A DNA stretch of 64,000 bases from Spirochaetaceae bacterium. GTDB lineage: Bacteria > Spirochaetota > Spirochaetia > B11-G9. Of the stretch, positions 7,953 to 17,316 are shown piece after piece. Where the stretch lies: assembly GCA_015493635.1 (NCBI GenBank), contig WGCU01000066.1, positions 1-64,000 of the forward strand. The letters run 5' to 3'. Every line of letters starts with the position of its first letter. The first letter of the stretch is position 1. The notes under the pieces were generated by a model. It made no database searches and had not been told where the DNA came from. It saw only the letters and a program-made list of their open reading frames with translations. A program made the position numbers and the translations under genes.

Positions 7953-8086
7953 TACTCTTCGCCCTTCTGTGTAAACAGTTTCAGAACGGCAGACAGCTTT
8001 TTAATAAGCATATCAAAACCAGGCCCCATGAGAATACCAATGACAAGGGGTGTTACAACAAGAACACACACAGAAAATAACTTCAT
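7952..8086 (-). CDS. Small single-span membrane protein before tauE
   Basis: 44 residues from ATG 8086: one hydrophobic helix (LFSVCVLVVTPLVIGILM) then a basic amphipathic tail. GGAGG at 8091-8095 is 4 nt from this ATG and only 1 nt from the ATG at 8089, which decides the start; a longer upstream reading frame has no SD. It is coupled to the TauE-type gene by a one-base overlap. A conserved position before an exporter suggests an accessory or stabilising subunit, but I do not recognise a family. Confidence 0.55.
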   Translation of the reverse strand: MKLFSVCVLVVTPLVIGILMGPGFDMLIKKLSAVLKLFTQKGEE

Positions 8087-8167
8087 CATACCTCCACGGA
8101 AAACAGCATATACGAAGTATTTATTAATGGGAAGCCTCTTTATTTTTGACTCAAACACATCAATTTC

Positions 8168-8196
8168 TTGCTCAATAGATTTTTTTTTGATATAAA
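8168..8196 (+). promoter_or_regulatory. Promoter of the glutamine amidotransferase gene
   Basis: TTGCTC (8168-8173), 17-bp spacer with a T tract, TATAAA (8191-8196), then AAGGAG and ATG at 8215. This is a conventional sigma70-like promoter with a normal leader. Confidence 0.55.
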
Positions 8197-8214
8197 GAAT
8201 CAAGGAGATGCTGT

Positions 8215-9084
8215 ATGAAAACTATTCCCACGTTCATTATCCCGGACTGTTACACCAGAGAGAGTAGAGCCAAGTTTGATCATCATGGAGTTGTCTACGC
8301 GGGAGAACTTTACGCACGTCTTTTAAAATTATACATGCCGGAAGCAGATTACAGAATTTTCTTCTCCAGCGATCATGGGGTTATTCTTCCTGAAGGGGCT
8401 GAAATTGCCGGTTATGCTGGAGTGATCTGGCCGGGATGTAATCTTACCGTATATCATAACGACGATGAAAGAGTACAAAAACTTGTTCAGCTTTCAAAGG
8501 ATGCCTATGAATACGGTATACCCCAGTTCGGAAGCTGCTGGGCAATCCAGATGGCTGCGTATGCTGCAGGCGGCAAAGTAGGTGCAAATCCTAAAGGCCG
8601 GGAGATGGGAATGGCCCGTAAAATTCATCTTACTGATGCAGGGAAAACCCACCCCATGCTCACAGGAAAACCCCTTGTCTACGACGGATTTGTCAGCCAC
8701 GATGACATTGTCACAGAGATGCCCCCGGGCGGAACTATCCTTGCATCCAACAATTTTTCTCCGGTACAGGCAGCCGAAGTGCGGTACAAGAAAGGAATAT
8801 TCTGGGCTACCCAGTATCACCCGGAATATGACCTTGACGTCATGGCCCACCTGATCCCCGCCCGGGAAGAAAAATTGATACGCCAGGGATATTTCAAGAG
8901 TCACGAGAATATGCTTTCATATACCAGTGATCTGAAAATAATTTACCGAGACCCTTCCCGGAAAGATCTCATGTGGAAATATGATATTGATGAAACAATA
9001 CTTTCAGATAAAATACGACAGCAGGAATTCCATAACTGGATTAATAAACTGGTAATCCCGATACTACGGGGTACTTTCAAATAA
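8215..9084 (+). CDS. Class I glutamine amidotransferase domain protein
   Basis: 289 residues. The first ~215 form a GATase-1 domain: nucleophile C108 in the elbow FGSCWAIQ, and H202/E204 in QYHPEYD, so the triad is complete. The closest general match is the stand-alone GMP-synthase-like group (YfeJ type). The ~75-residue C-terminal extension is unusual and charged, and could bind a synthetase partner or DNA-independent acceptor. The SD AAGGAG is 7 nt before the ATG. No synthase partner is next to it. Its 3' end overlaps the convergent msrAB gene by 21 bp. The acceptor substrate is unknown. Confidence 0.75.
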   Translation: MKTIPTFIIPDCYTRESRAKFDHHGVVYAGELYARLLKLYMPEADYRIFFSSDHGVILPEGAEIAGYAGVIWPGCNLTVYHNDDERVQKLVQLSKDAYEYGIPQFGSCWAIQMAAYAAGGKVGANPKGREMGMARKIHLTDAGKTHPMLTGKPLVYDGFVSHDDIVTEMPPGGTILASNNFSPVQAAEVRYKKGIFWATQYHPEYDLDVMAHLIPAREEKLIRQGYFKSHENMLSYTSDLKIIYRDPSRKDLMWKYDIDETILSDKIRQQEFHNWINKLVIPILRGTFK

Positions 9085-10167
9085 CGGGAGATATTCCCCA
9101 TATCCTTCTTTCTCGAGATCTTCAACAGGGATAAACCGCAAGGCTGCCGAGTTTATACAGTACAGGAGCCCCCCCGGCGAAGGCCCGTCATTAAAAACAT
9201 GCCCGAGGTGGGATTCAGCATCCTTACTCAGCACTTCTGTCCGTGTTGTAAAAAAAGAAGAATCTTCTCTTTCCTCAATATGTGAAGTATCAAGAGGTTT
9301 CGTGAAGCTCGGCCAGCCAGAATGGGAATCGTACTTATCAAGAGAGCTGAAGAGAGGCTCCCCCGAAACGATATCCACATAGATACCTGCCTGCTTGTTA
9401 TCCCAGTACGTATTGTCAAAGGCAGGTTCAGTACCCGCTTTCTGGGTTACCTGATACTGCAGAGAGGTAAGCTTTTTTTTTAAAATACTATCCGAAGGTT
9501 TCGTGTAAATTCCTTTACTGGCATGCCCCCAGGTTCTTTCAATAAAAGCATCCCTTCCTGAAAAAAGTTTATATTGACGGTAGCGTGTCGGATTCTTTCT
9601 ACTGAAATCCTGATGATACAATTCAGCTTTGTAAAAGGTTGTATACGGTATTATTTCAGTTACCACCGGGTTTTTGAATATTCCAGATGCCTCCAGTTCT
9701 TTTTTTGACTGTTCTGCTGTTACCCGCTGTTTATCATTGCTGTAGAATATTGCAGACCGGTACTGGCTTCCCCGGTCTACGAATGAACCACCGTCATCGG
9801 TAGGATCAATTTGCCGCCAGAAAAAATTAAGCAGCTCCTCATAAGAAACTTTTTCGGGATCAAAGGTAATCTGAATTGATTCTACATGTCCCGTTGTTCC
9901 TGAGGAGACTTCTTCGTAGGTAGGATTTTTTACTGTTCCTCCCGTATACCCTGATATAACGGATATGACACCATCCATCTGCTCAAAAGCTGCTTCCATA
10001 CACCAGAAGCATCCGCCGGCAAAAGTTGCTGTTTCTAATCCTTCCGTATTTACCATAACCACATCCTTTTTCTGTGTCTGTCCCTGTTGATCAGAAGCAC
10101 CCAAACTGTACCCCGGCATTCCAGCTGCAGACAAGATAACAATAATTATTATTTTCAGTATATTCAT
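9064..10167 (-). CDS. msrAB: Exported bifunctional methionine sulfoxide reductase MsrA-MsrB
   Basis: 367 residues. A signal peptide (about 1-23, ending SLGA) is followed by MsrA with catalytic C53 in GGCFWC, then MsrB with [17 protein letters not shown] and the catalytic C337 in [11 protein letters not shown]. MsrA reduces Met-S-sulfoxide and MsrB the R form, so both isomers are repaired outside the cytoplasm. The MsrB half lacks the two CxxC zinc pairs, as in many fused forms. Electron delivery to the periplasmic enzyme (e.g. a CcdA or thioredoxin-like partner) is not encoded nearby. No SD is visible; TATATT ends 6 nt before the ATG, a leaderless arrangement. Confidence 0.9.
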   Translation of the reverse strand: MNILKIIIIVILSAAGMPGYSLGASDQQGQTQKKDVVMVNTEGLETATFAGGCFWCMEAAFEQMDGVISVISGYTGGTVKNPTYEEVSSGTTGHVESIQITFDPEKVSYEELLNFFWRQIDPTDDGGSFVDRGSQYRSAIFYSNDKQRVTAEQSKKELEASGIFKNPVVTEIIPYTTFYKAELYHQDFSRKNPTRYRQYKLFSGRDAFIERTWGHASKGIYTKPSDSILKKKLTSLQYQVTQKAGTEPAFDNTYWDNKQAGIYVDIVSGEPLFSSLDKYDSHSGWPSFTKPLDTSHIEEREDSSFFTTRTEVLSKDAESHLGHVFNDGPSPGGLLYCINSAALRFIPVEDLEKEGYGEYLPLFESTP

Positions 10168-10306
10168 ATTCTTAATATACTCATTTATGACTAAATAAAA
10201 CAGGTTTTTATTTGTTTTTATAACACTTTTTTTGTAACAAATTCCTGCTACAGTAGTTTATTACATAGAACGCGTTAATCAAAAAAATTGAGGAGAAACA
10301 GACTTC

Positions 10307-11233
10307 ATGGTACGTATCAAAGAACTCACACGGTACTACGGACAGACTTGTGCTGTTGATAATCTGGTTGTTGAAATACCAAAGGGACAGATTGTCGGGC
10401 TTCTCGGGCCCAACGGTGCCGGAAAAACGACGACCCTGCGTATATTGACAGGGTATTTGCAGCCTACATCAGGTACAATTATCGTGAACGGTATTGATGT
10501 CAGGGAAAATCCTCTAGAGGTAAAAAAGAGCATAGGATACCTTCCTGAATCTTCCCCCATCTACCCTGACATGATCGTTTTCGACTATCTGCTTTATATC
10601 GCTGAAATGAGGGGGATAGAAAAGAAAAGGCAGCTCGAACGAATAAAAGAACTCGCAAAGATCTGCAGTATAACAGAGATTATGCATAAAACAGTTTCCA
10701 ATCTTTCCAAGGGGTATAAACAACGGGTTGGACTTGCCCTCGCCTTGATGAGCGATCCTGAAATACTTGTTCTTGATGAACCGACAAGCGGTTTGGATCC
10801 GAATCAGATTGTAGAGATTCGTACCATTATCAAGGAAATCGGCAAAACAAAAACGATTATTTTTTCAACCCACATTCTCAGTGAAGCTGAAGCTACCTGT
10901 GACAGGGTTCTCATTATTAATAAAGGGAAACTGGCCGCTGATGGTTCAGCAGACATGCTGAAGGCAAATACAAGTAAAAGTCAGTATATTAGTATGATAC
11001 TTCAGAATGCAGAAATGAATGCTGTCAAAAAGGTACTCGGATCTCTTGAAGCAGTACAAAAAGTTGACACCACTGAGAATTCCGGTATTCTAACCATCAC
11101 TCTTTCCTGCAGCAAAGATGCAAGAGCCGATGTTTATAACGCAGTAAAAAAACAGGATTGGGTTCTTCTTGAATTGAAACAGGAAAAACAATCCCTTGAA
11201 CATATTTTTAGAGAACTTACAAAGGAAAATTAA
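10307..11233 (+). CDS. gldA: ABC transporter ATP-binding protein, GldA-like
   Basis: 308 residues. Walker A GPNGAGKTT (34-42), signature LSKGYKQR, Walker B LVLDEPTSG, and the switch His in FSTHILSEAE are all present. The C-terminal ~85 residues are the regulatory extension common in ABC-2 exporters. GAGGAG lies 11 nt before the ATG. It heads a four-gene operon with a permease, a GldG-like protein and a DUF4340 protein. This set matches the GldA/F/G exporter known from gliding Bacteroidetes and found widely in non-gliding spirochaetes, where its cargo is unsettled. The symbol is by similarity of the set. Confidence 0.88.
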   Translation: MVRIKELTRYYGQTCAVDNLVVEIPKGQIVGLLGPNGAGKTTTLRILTGYLQPTSGTIIVNGIDVRENPLEVKKSIGYLPESSPIYPDMIVFDYLLYIAEMRGIEKKRQLERIKELAKICSITEIMHKTVSNLSKGYKQRVGLALALMSDPEILVLDEPTSGLDPNQIVEIRTIIKEIGKTKTIIFSTHILSEAEATCDRVLIINKGKLAADGSADMLKANTSKSQYISMILQNAEMNAVKKVLGSLEAVQKVDTTENSGILTITLSCSKDARADVYNAVKKQDWVLLELKQEKQSLEHIFRELTKEN

Positions 11234-11234
11234 A

Positions 11235-11945
11235 ATGTCAGCTAAATCTATTTCAATTATTTACAAAAGGGAATTTAAAACATTCTTTACTTCACCGGGA
11301 GCATATATCATTATTTCTCTTTTTCTTATTATTATTGGTTGGTTCTTTTTTTCAACCTTTTTTCTTTCTGGGAACGCGGATATGCGTAATTTTTTTAATC
11401 TGCTTCCCATTATCTTTGCATTCAGTGTCCCGGCTCTGTCAATGCGCCTCTTTTCTGAAGAATATAAAAGCGGATCCTTTGAAATTTTAAAAACACTTCC
11501 CGTTACAGATATCGATATAATTGGCGGCAAGTATCTAGCGTCCCTGTTTTTTACACTGATCATGCTGGCTCCGACGATTTTTTATCCCATTTTTATCAGC
11601 TTTTTAGGAGATCTTGACTGGGGTCCCGTTATAGGCGGATACCTTGGAGCAGTATTCCTTGCAGGAGCTTTTTCGGGAATCAGCATTCTCGCCTCTTCGC
11701 TGACCAAAAATCAGGTAGTTGCATTTATCATCAGTGCCGCAGCTTGTTTCTTTTTAACGGTTATAAATAAATCCCTGATCTTTCTTCCTTCGTTTCTTAC
11801 AGGGTTTCTGCAGTATCTGAGTACAGATTACCACTTTAACAACATCGCCAAGGGTATAATTGATTCACGGGATATAATTTATTTTTTGACACTGATCTTT
11901 TTAACCCTCTATGGCACATACATAGTGAATAAAGAAAGAAGTTAG
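11235..11945 (+). CDS. gldF: ABC-2 type permease, GldF-like
   Basis: 236 residues from ATG 11235, one base after the gldA stop, with an AAGGA SD at about 11222-11226. Six membrane helices are visible. Shortly after the first comes the ABC-2 segment LPIIFAFSVPALSMRLFSEEYKSGSFEILKTLPVTD, typical of GldF/CcmB-like permeases. It should form the membrane channel driven by the upstream ATPase. GldG (next gene) normally forms the second membrane partner. Substrate is unknown. Confidence 0.85.
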   Translation: MSAKSISIIYKREFKTFFTSPGAYIIISLFLIIIGWFFFSTFFLSGNADMRNFFNLLPIIFAFSVPALSMRLFSEEYKSGSFEILKTLPVTDIDIIGGKYLASLFFTLIMLAPTIFYPIFISFLGDLDWGPVIGGYLGAVFLAGAFSGISILASSLTKNQVVAFIISAAACFFLTVINKSLIFLPSFLTGFLQYLSTDYHFNNIAKGIIDSRDIIYFLTLIFLTLYGTYIVNKERS

Positions 11946-11954
11946 GAGGGAATA

Positions 11955-14090
11955 ATGAAAAAATCACTTTGGTTTAAATTTGGTCTCTATGTTCTCGCGG
12001 CTGTTCTTATTAATCTGGTATCTCTTACCCTTTTCTTCCGTATTGATCTTACCGCAAACAAGGTATATTCCCTTTCTAAAGCAAGCAAAATCGCCGTTTC
12101 TTCTCTCCAGGAACCTCTGACTATTCGGGCATTCTTTTCCGATAACCTGCCGCAGCCCTACAATAACCTGCCGCAGGAAATTCTTGATATGCTTGAAGAA
12201 TACAGTCTTACCGGGGGGAAAAACTTTAACTATCAGATCTATACCATCAACAAGGATGGCACAACCACCGATAAAAGCGGCCGCAATATAAAAGATCTGG
12301 CAGAAAGCTATTCCATTTACCCTGTACAGATTCAGAATATTCAGAGCGATGAAGTTAAACTTCAGAATGCCTATATGGGGATTGTTCTCCAGTACGGCAA
12401 CATGAGTGAAACAATCGGATCTCTTGCTACGGTAAAAAATCTTGAATATCAGCTCACTACCAGTATCTATAAAATTACTGACAAAATCAGTGCACTTCTC
12501 GCACTTAAAAACCCAATAAAAATCAGCCTTTACCTTTCCTCATCCCTTTTTGGTATGAGCAGTGATTTAGCTGCCTATCCAGCTGCGGTAAAGTCGATAG
12601 TTACTGACCTGAATAAAAAGAATTACAACAAGCTTGTCTTTGAAAATATTGACCCTGACAAGAGTCCGCTCACAGAAAAAGCAGAGAAAAATCTTTCCCC
12701 TTTTAATTTAAAGGATGCTTCCGGTGCCATCAAAAAGGTGTATGCAGCAGTTGCTGTTGAGAATAATAATACTTTTTATGCGCTTAATCTGCTGAATAAA
12801 AGTCTTTTCGGATATACTCTCATTGAAAAAAGTAAACTTAAAGACTCTGTTGACAGCATGATTGAAAGCTCTCTCGGTATAAGCAAAGAGATAGGATACG
12901 TTGTTGATTACGGCACCCTCCCGCTCTATCAAAATCCCTATGCTCAAAATCCGCAGGGCCAGGTGTCGCTTAATAATCTTCACAGAATCCTTGCCGACAC
13001 CTATACGGTAAAGGGTATTGACATTACAAAGAACGGTATACCGAAAGGATTAAAAACGCTCCTCATTGTCGGTCCGAAAGAAAAGTTTTCCCAGTGGGAT
13101 CTCTACCAGATCGACCAATTTATAATGGCAGGAAACTCTGTTGCCTTTCTTGTGGATACACACAACGCGGTAACTCCTCCAAATCAAAATCCTTACTATC
13201 CTCAGCCTCCAACGTACGTACCGATAAAATCCGGGCTTGATGACCTGCTGAAACACTATGGTGTTGATGTAGAGAGTTCATACATCATGGATGAAAACTG
13301 CTACGTTAATAAAGGACAGACCGCAAACGGTGGATACAAGGAAACACCTATTTATTTTGCTCCGAAAATTCAATCTGAAAATATCAATAAAAACCTTCCA
13401 TTTATCCGAAATATCAAGGGGCTTATAACCCTTAATAATTCTCCTATCAGTATAGAAAAAGATGCTGCAAAGAAAGTACAGGTGCTGTTTTCTTCTTCTG
13501 TGAAAAGCTGGGAAATGAAAAATAATATAAATCTTTACAATCCGGAGATGATAACCCCTCCAGGACCGGACAAGGAGAAAAAATATCCCCTCGCTGTTCT
13601 TGTTGAAGGTTCTCTTACCAGCTATTTTACTGGAAAACCCATACCAAAAAGACCGGTAGCTAAAGAAAATCCAAAGGAGAGTCAGGATAAGAAGGAGATA
13701 AAAATTAAAACAGATAAAATTCTGGAAAATAAAGTATTTATTCCCAAAACCGATCATGGTAAAATTTTTGTAATTGGAACTTCTACTATTGTAACCGATA
13801 ATCTGCTTGACAAAAACGGAGCTTCTCCGAATGCAGTTTTTGTAGCAAATCTGATGGATCACCTTAACGGAAGGGACGATTTTGCTGTGATGCGCAGTAA
13901 AGGACAGATATACAATCCGCTTGTTCAGACAACACCCCGTTTCCGATCTTTTGTGAAAAGCTTTAATATAATTGTTCTTCCGGTACTTGTCATCATAACG
14001 GGAATTCTCGTATGGCTTTTCTGGATATCACGGCGTAAAAAAATTGAAAAACTCTTTAACGAAGAAGGAGAGTTTACTAATGAAGATTAA
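11955..14090 (+). CDS. gldG: GldG-like auxiliary protein of ABC exporter
   Basis: 711 residues. An N-terminal membrane helix (about 8-28) is followed by the conserved RIDLTANKVYSLSKASK entry, a long extracytoplasmic ABC_transp_aux domain, and a C-terminal helix (IIVLPVLVIITGILVWLFW) with a basic tail. A low-complexity linker (PVAKENPKES..KKEIKIK, about 570-590) precedes the last domain. The gene starts 9 nt after gldF with GGAGG, and its end overlaps the DUF4340 gene by 11 bp. In Flavobacterium GldG acts with GldA and GldF, but its biochemical role is not known. Length is longer than classical GldG, as usual in spirochaetes. Confidence 0.8.
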   Translation: MKKSLWFKFGLYVLAAVLINLVSLTLFFRIDLTANKVYSLSKASKIAVSSLQEPLTIRAFFSDNLPQPYNNLPQEILDMLEEYSLTGGKNFNYQIYTINKDGTTTDKSGRNIKDLAESYSIYPVQIQNIQSDEVKLQNAYMGIVLQYGNMSETIGSLATVKNLEYQLTTSIYKITDKISALLALKNPIKISLYLSSSLFGMSSDLAAYPAAVKSIVTDLNKKNYNKLVFENIDPDKSPLTEKAEKNLSPFNLKDASGAIKKVYAAVAVENNNTFYALNLLNKSLFGYTLIEKSKLKDSVDSMIESSLGISKEIGYVVDYGTLPLYQNPYAQNPQGQVSLNNLHRILADTYTVKGIDITKNGIPKGLKTLLIVGPKEKFSQWDLYQIDQFIMAGNSVAFLVDTHNAVTPPNQNPYYPQPPTYVPIKSGLDDLLKHYGVDVESSYIMDENCYVNKGQTANGGYKETPIYFAPKIQSENINKNLPFIRNIKGLITLNNSPISIEKDAAKKVQVLFSSSVKSWEMKNNINLYNPEMITPPGPDKEKKYPLAVLVEGSLTSYFTGKPIPKRPVAKENPKESQDKKEIKIKTDKILENKVFIPKTDHGKIFVIGTSTIVTDNLLDKNGASPNAVFVANLMDHLNGRDDFAVMRSKGQIYNPLVQTTPRFRSFVKSFNIIVLPVLVIITGILVWLFWISRRKKIEKLFNEEGEFTNED

Positions 14091-14985
14091 AAAAGAATAC
14101 TATATCCTTTCCGGACTGGTTGTACTGTTGTCTCTTTACCTTGTATTTCATTCAACCGGTAAAATTAATTATACGCTGCCTGTTATAAAAACAATCAAGA
14201 GCAGTACTATCTCTCACATTACCATAACGAACGATAAACAAGAAATACGATTAAACAAGGGCAAACTCCGGTGGCGGATTGCACCGGATAATTACCGCGT
14301 AGATAAAACCCTTATGGATTCTCTTATAAACAATCTTACATCTATTGATCTTGTCGATATGGTTTCCAGATCAGGCAGCTATGTGGCGTACGGTCTTGAT
14401 AAAGATAAGGGGATTCACGTTGTAGCTGAAGATCCAAACGGAAAAGTTCTCCGTGATTTTATAATAGGCAACCAGACCACAGGAGGAAATTTTACCTACA
14501 TAAAATTGAATAAGGATAAAAACGTCTACACGATTAAAGGAAGGGTCAGAAATCATTTTGAAACAACGGCAGAAAGCCTGATGGACAAAAAGGTACTTTC
14601 TTTTATTCCCGGAGATATTCAAAAAATCAGTATTAAAAAAGAAGGCAGGGATATAACGTTCATCAAGGAAAAAAAGGATAAAACTTTTACCTGGAAAACT
14701 TCGAAGGGGAAAAAGGTTGACACAAAAAAAATCACTGATTACCTTGCTCAGCTTTCCAGATTGAATTTCACGGCATATTCTAAAACAATACCTTCAAGTG
14801 CTGCTGTTACCATAACGTTATCAGACGACAAAGGGCTCCATTCACTTACTCTTTCGGGGAAAACTAACACAGGATACCCGGGGACATCTTCGTATACTGA
14901 GAAACCTTTCATTATAGACGGAGGGACAGGGGATCTCATCATGAAGAACATAGACGGCCTTGAAAAGGAACTTTCCGCTAAATGA
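14080..14985 (+). CDS. DUF4340 domain protein, membrane-anchored
   Basis: 301 residues from ATG 14080, which overlaps the gldG stop by 11 bp; GGAG at 14067-14070 sets this start. One N-terminal helix (YYILSGLVVLLSLYLVF) anchors a soluble domain made of repeated beta-rich segments (ISHITITNDKQEIRLNKGKLRWRI near the start, then a second similar unit). DUF4340 proteins regularly sit last in GldA/F/G-type operons, suggesting a substrate-handling or lipid/anion-related role, but none is established. The operon ends with a strong terminator directly downstream. Confidence 0.75.
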   Translation: MKIKKEYYILSGLVVLLSLYLVFHSTGKINYTLPVIKTIKSSTISHITITNDKQEIRLNKGKLRWRIAPDNYRVDKTLMDSLINNLTSIDLVDMVSRSGSYVAYGLDKDKGIHVVAEDPNGKVLRDFIIGNQTTGGNFTYIKLNKDKNVYTIKGRVRNHFETTAESLMDKKVLSFIPGDIQKISIKKEGRDITFIKEKKDKTFTWKTSKGKKVDTKKITDYLAQLSRLNFTAYSKTIPSSAAVTITLSDDKGLHSLTLSGKTNTGYPGTSSYTEKPFIIDGGTGDLIMKNIDGLEKELSAK

Positions 14986-14992
14986 AATTCAT

Positions 14993-15018
14993 GAGGGAGC
15001 ATTCGTGCTCCCTCTTTT
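14993..15018 (+). terminator. Terminator of the Gld-like ABC operon
   Basis: A perfect 9-bp stem GAGGGAGCA/TGCTCCCTC with a TTCG tetraloop is followed by TTTT. It sits 8 nt after the DUF4340 stop and faces the convergent AraC gene. Confidence 0.85.
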
Positions 15019-15042
15019 AAAATGCTGCCCATACTTCTTGTC

Positions 15043-15870
15043 TTAGAATTTAAGGGCCATGCAGTTCTTTCTGAACTGCCCCGGAGGATACCCGTAAACA
15101 TCTTTGAAGGTATGGCAGAAATGGCTGAAATTATTGTATCCACAGGAGAATGCGATATCAAGAATCGGTTCATCTGTCGTAGCCAACAATTCACCGGCCT
15201 TCTGGCATCGCACATCATTTACGTATTTTATGAAGGTTGTACCTGTTTCATTTTTAAAAAGAGCGTGAAAGTGGCTCCTGCTCAGAGGACAGAATTGCAA
15301 AATATCATCAATATTCATTTCATTCATGTAATTTGTATGTATGTACATAATAACATCCTGAATATGACTGTTGGACAGCGGTTTAGCAACATCACCCCGT
15401 ATAGGAATAACAAACTCTCTATCCCTGATTACGGAAACAAGGAGTTCAATTAGCTTCAACCGTATTGTCCAGGAATATCCATGGTATCTGTTTTTAAATT
15501 CCCACTGCATACTTTCAAACAACTTACCGACTCGATCAGACCCTATTTTTGAGAGATGTATCCGATTCCCCCGTTTTAAATACAGCTTTATCTGGCCGAG
15601 TACAAAAAGAGCCTCTTTATCCATATTAACTGAATTGGAAAAAAGGTCTTCAGAAAAATAAATCTGCCATATCTTAATTTCACTGCCGTCATCAATACGG
15701 ACAGCATGACTGCTTCCCGCCGGATAAAACAACAAATCCCCTTTCTTAATAGTATGGGAGAAACCGTCAAAACAATAGACAAGTTCATGTTCTTTATGAG
15801 TATGCAGGTGAAAATCACCTTTATTATTTCTATTCAGCTCCGTTTCCCGGATAAAAAAAAGTAATTTCAT
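15043..15870 (-). CDS. AraC-family transcriptional regulator
   Basis: 275 residues from ATG 15870; an in-frame TTG at 15906 is the alternative. The N-terminal half is a cupin-like sensor (HLHTHKEHELVYCF, then GDLLFYPAGSSHAV). The C-terminal ~100 residues carry two HTH motifs, the second with the family signature ILDIAFSCGYNNFSHFCHTFK followed by GYPPGQFRK. Such proteins usually respond to a small sugar-like or aromatic ligand. It is divergent from fabF, with a 145-bp shared region, but a link to lipid synthesis is not evident. TTGTTA-17 bp-TAAAAT ends 7 nt before the ATG with no clear SD, so it may be leaderless. Confidence 0.85.
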   Translation of the reverse strand: MKLLFFIRETELNRNNKGDFHLHTHKEHELVYCFDGFSHTIKKGDLLFYPAGSSHAVRIDDGSEIKIWQIYFSEDLFSNSVNMDKEALFVLGQIKLYLKRGNRIHLSKIGSDRVGKLFESMQWEFKNRYHGYSWTIRLKLIELLVSVIRDREFVIPIRGDVAKPLSNSHIQDVIMYIHTNYMNEMNIDDILQFCPLSRSHFHALFKNETGTTFIKYVNDVRCQKAGELLATTDEPILDIAFSCGYNNFSHFCHTFKDVYGYPPGQFRKNCMALKF

Positions 15871-16015
15871 ATTCCGGATTTTACTCTTATTCCCGGGGAA
15901 TAACAACTATCTATAACAATCAGACAATTGCACAATTTTATGAGATAATTTCAGAAGAAATATCTACGAGCAGATGGTATATTAAGATAAACTAAAATAA
16001 AGGGAAGGTATGAAC

Positions 16016-17257
16016 ATGAAAAGAGTTGTAGTTACGGGAATGGGAACAGTAAACCCGCTGGGGAATAATGTAAAGGACACATGGGACAGTGTTGTTGCAG
16101 AAAAATCAGGGATAGGCCCCATTACCAAGTTTGACGCGTCCCATCTTAAAACACAGATAGCCGGAGAAGTTAGGAACTTTGATTACAAGCAGTATTACGA
16201 TGAATCTGAGGTCAAAGCTGCAAAGCGGATGGATCTTTTCTGCCACTACGCGGTTGCTGCCATGAAAGAAGCAGTTGCTGATTCAGGACTTGATACAAAA
16301 ATTACTCCGAACAGGATGGGAGTTCTTCTCGGAAGCGGAATCGGAGGTCTGAATGTTTCCTATGCCAATTCTATTGCTCTCCATGATAAAGGAGTCAGGA
16401 GAATAAGTCCGTTCTATATTCCTCTCTCAATTGGTAATATTGCATCAGGCTACGTTGCGAAACTGTACGGAATAAAAGGTCCCAACTTCAGTATACAGTC
16501 CGCATGTGCTACATCAAATCATTCTCTCGCCGTTGCCGCGCTGCTCATAAAATCAGGAATGGCTGATGTAATGTTTGCAGGAGGCTCTGAAGGGGTTATC
16601 AATGAACTTGCTGTGGGAGGATTTTCCAACATGCGTGCTATTTCAACAAGAAACGATGAACCGGAAAAGGCTTCCCGTCCCTTCGACAAGGACAGAGATG
16701 GTTTCATTATGAGTGAGGGAGCTGCTGTTCTCGTTCTTGAAGAGTATGAACACGCAAAGAAACGGGGAGCCCATATTCTCTGTGAACTTGCGGCTTCAGG
16801 AATGTCGGGAGACGCATACGATCTTGTTGCACCGGATCCTGAAGGGCGTGGCGCGCTTATCTCCATGGAAATGGCTCTTGACCAGGCAGGTATTTCCAGT
16901 GAAGATATTGACTATATCAATACCCACGGGACGTCTACTCCTGTTGGTGATATTGCAGAAACAAAAGCTATAGCAAAACTTCTCAACGGAAAGGAAGATA
17001 GGGTTTTGGTGGGATCAACAAAATCCTACCATGGACATCTCCTTGGAGCAACTGCAGCTCTCGAGTCAATTATAACCATCAAGGCAATGGAAAACAGTTA
17101 TGTTCCGGCTAATCTGAATCTTGAAAATCAGGATCCTGAGATTACTCTTGGTTGCATAAACAAGAAAGCTGTAAAGAAAGATATCAAGGTCGCACTTTCA
17201 AACTCATTCGGGTTTGGCGGTCATAATTCTACACTGGTATTTAAAAAGATACAGTAA
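16016..17257 (+). CDS. fabF: Beta-ketoacyl-ACP synthase II
   Basis: 413 residues from ATG 16016; GGAAGG lies 7-8 nt upstream, whereas the ATG at 16010 is too close to it. The Cys-His-His triad is complete: C164 in SACATSNHS, H304 in NTHGTSTP and H339 in SYHGHLLG. It condenses malonyl-ACP with acyl-ACP in fatty acid elongation. It is not beside other fab genes or an acyl carrier protein; it ends with its own terminator, so it is probably monocistronic. Length and motifs are those of housekeeping FabF rather than a polyketide synthase KS. Confidence 0.93.
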   Translation: MKRVVVTGMGTVNPLGNNVKDTWDSVVAEKSGIGPITKFDASHLKTQIAGEVRNFDYKQYYDESEVKAAKRMDLFCHYAVAAMKEAVADSGLDTKITPNRMGVLLGSGIGGLNVSYANSIALHDKGVRRISPFYIPLSIGNIASGYVAKLYGIKGPNFSIQSACATSNHSLAVAALLIKSGMADVMFAGGSEGVINELAVGGFSNMRAISTRNDEPEKASRPFDKDRDGFIMSEGAAVLVLEEYEHAKKRGAHILCELAASGMSGDAYDLVAPDPEGRGALISMEMALDQAGISSEDIDYINTHGTSTPVGDIAETKAIAKLLNGKEDRVLVGSTKSYHGHLLGATAALESIITIKAMENSYVPANLNLENQDPEITLGCINKKAVKKDIKVALSNSFGFGGHNSTLVFKKIQ

Positions 17258-17280
17258 CGTCTTTTGAAACGGCATGAAGC

Positions 17281-17310
17281 AAAGCTGTCCCCGTAGGGAC
17301 AGCTTTTTTA
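17281..17310 (+). terminator. Terminator after fabF
   Basis: An 11-bp perfect stem AAAGCTGTCCC/GGGACAGCTTT with loop CGTA, then TTTTA. It lies between the convergent fabF and tldE genes and may work weakly in both directions. Confidence 0.88.
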
Positions 17311-17316
17311 GTACCA

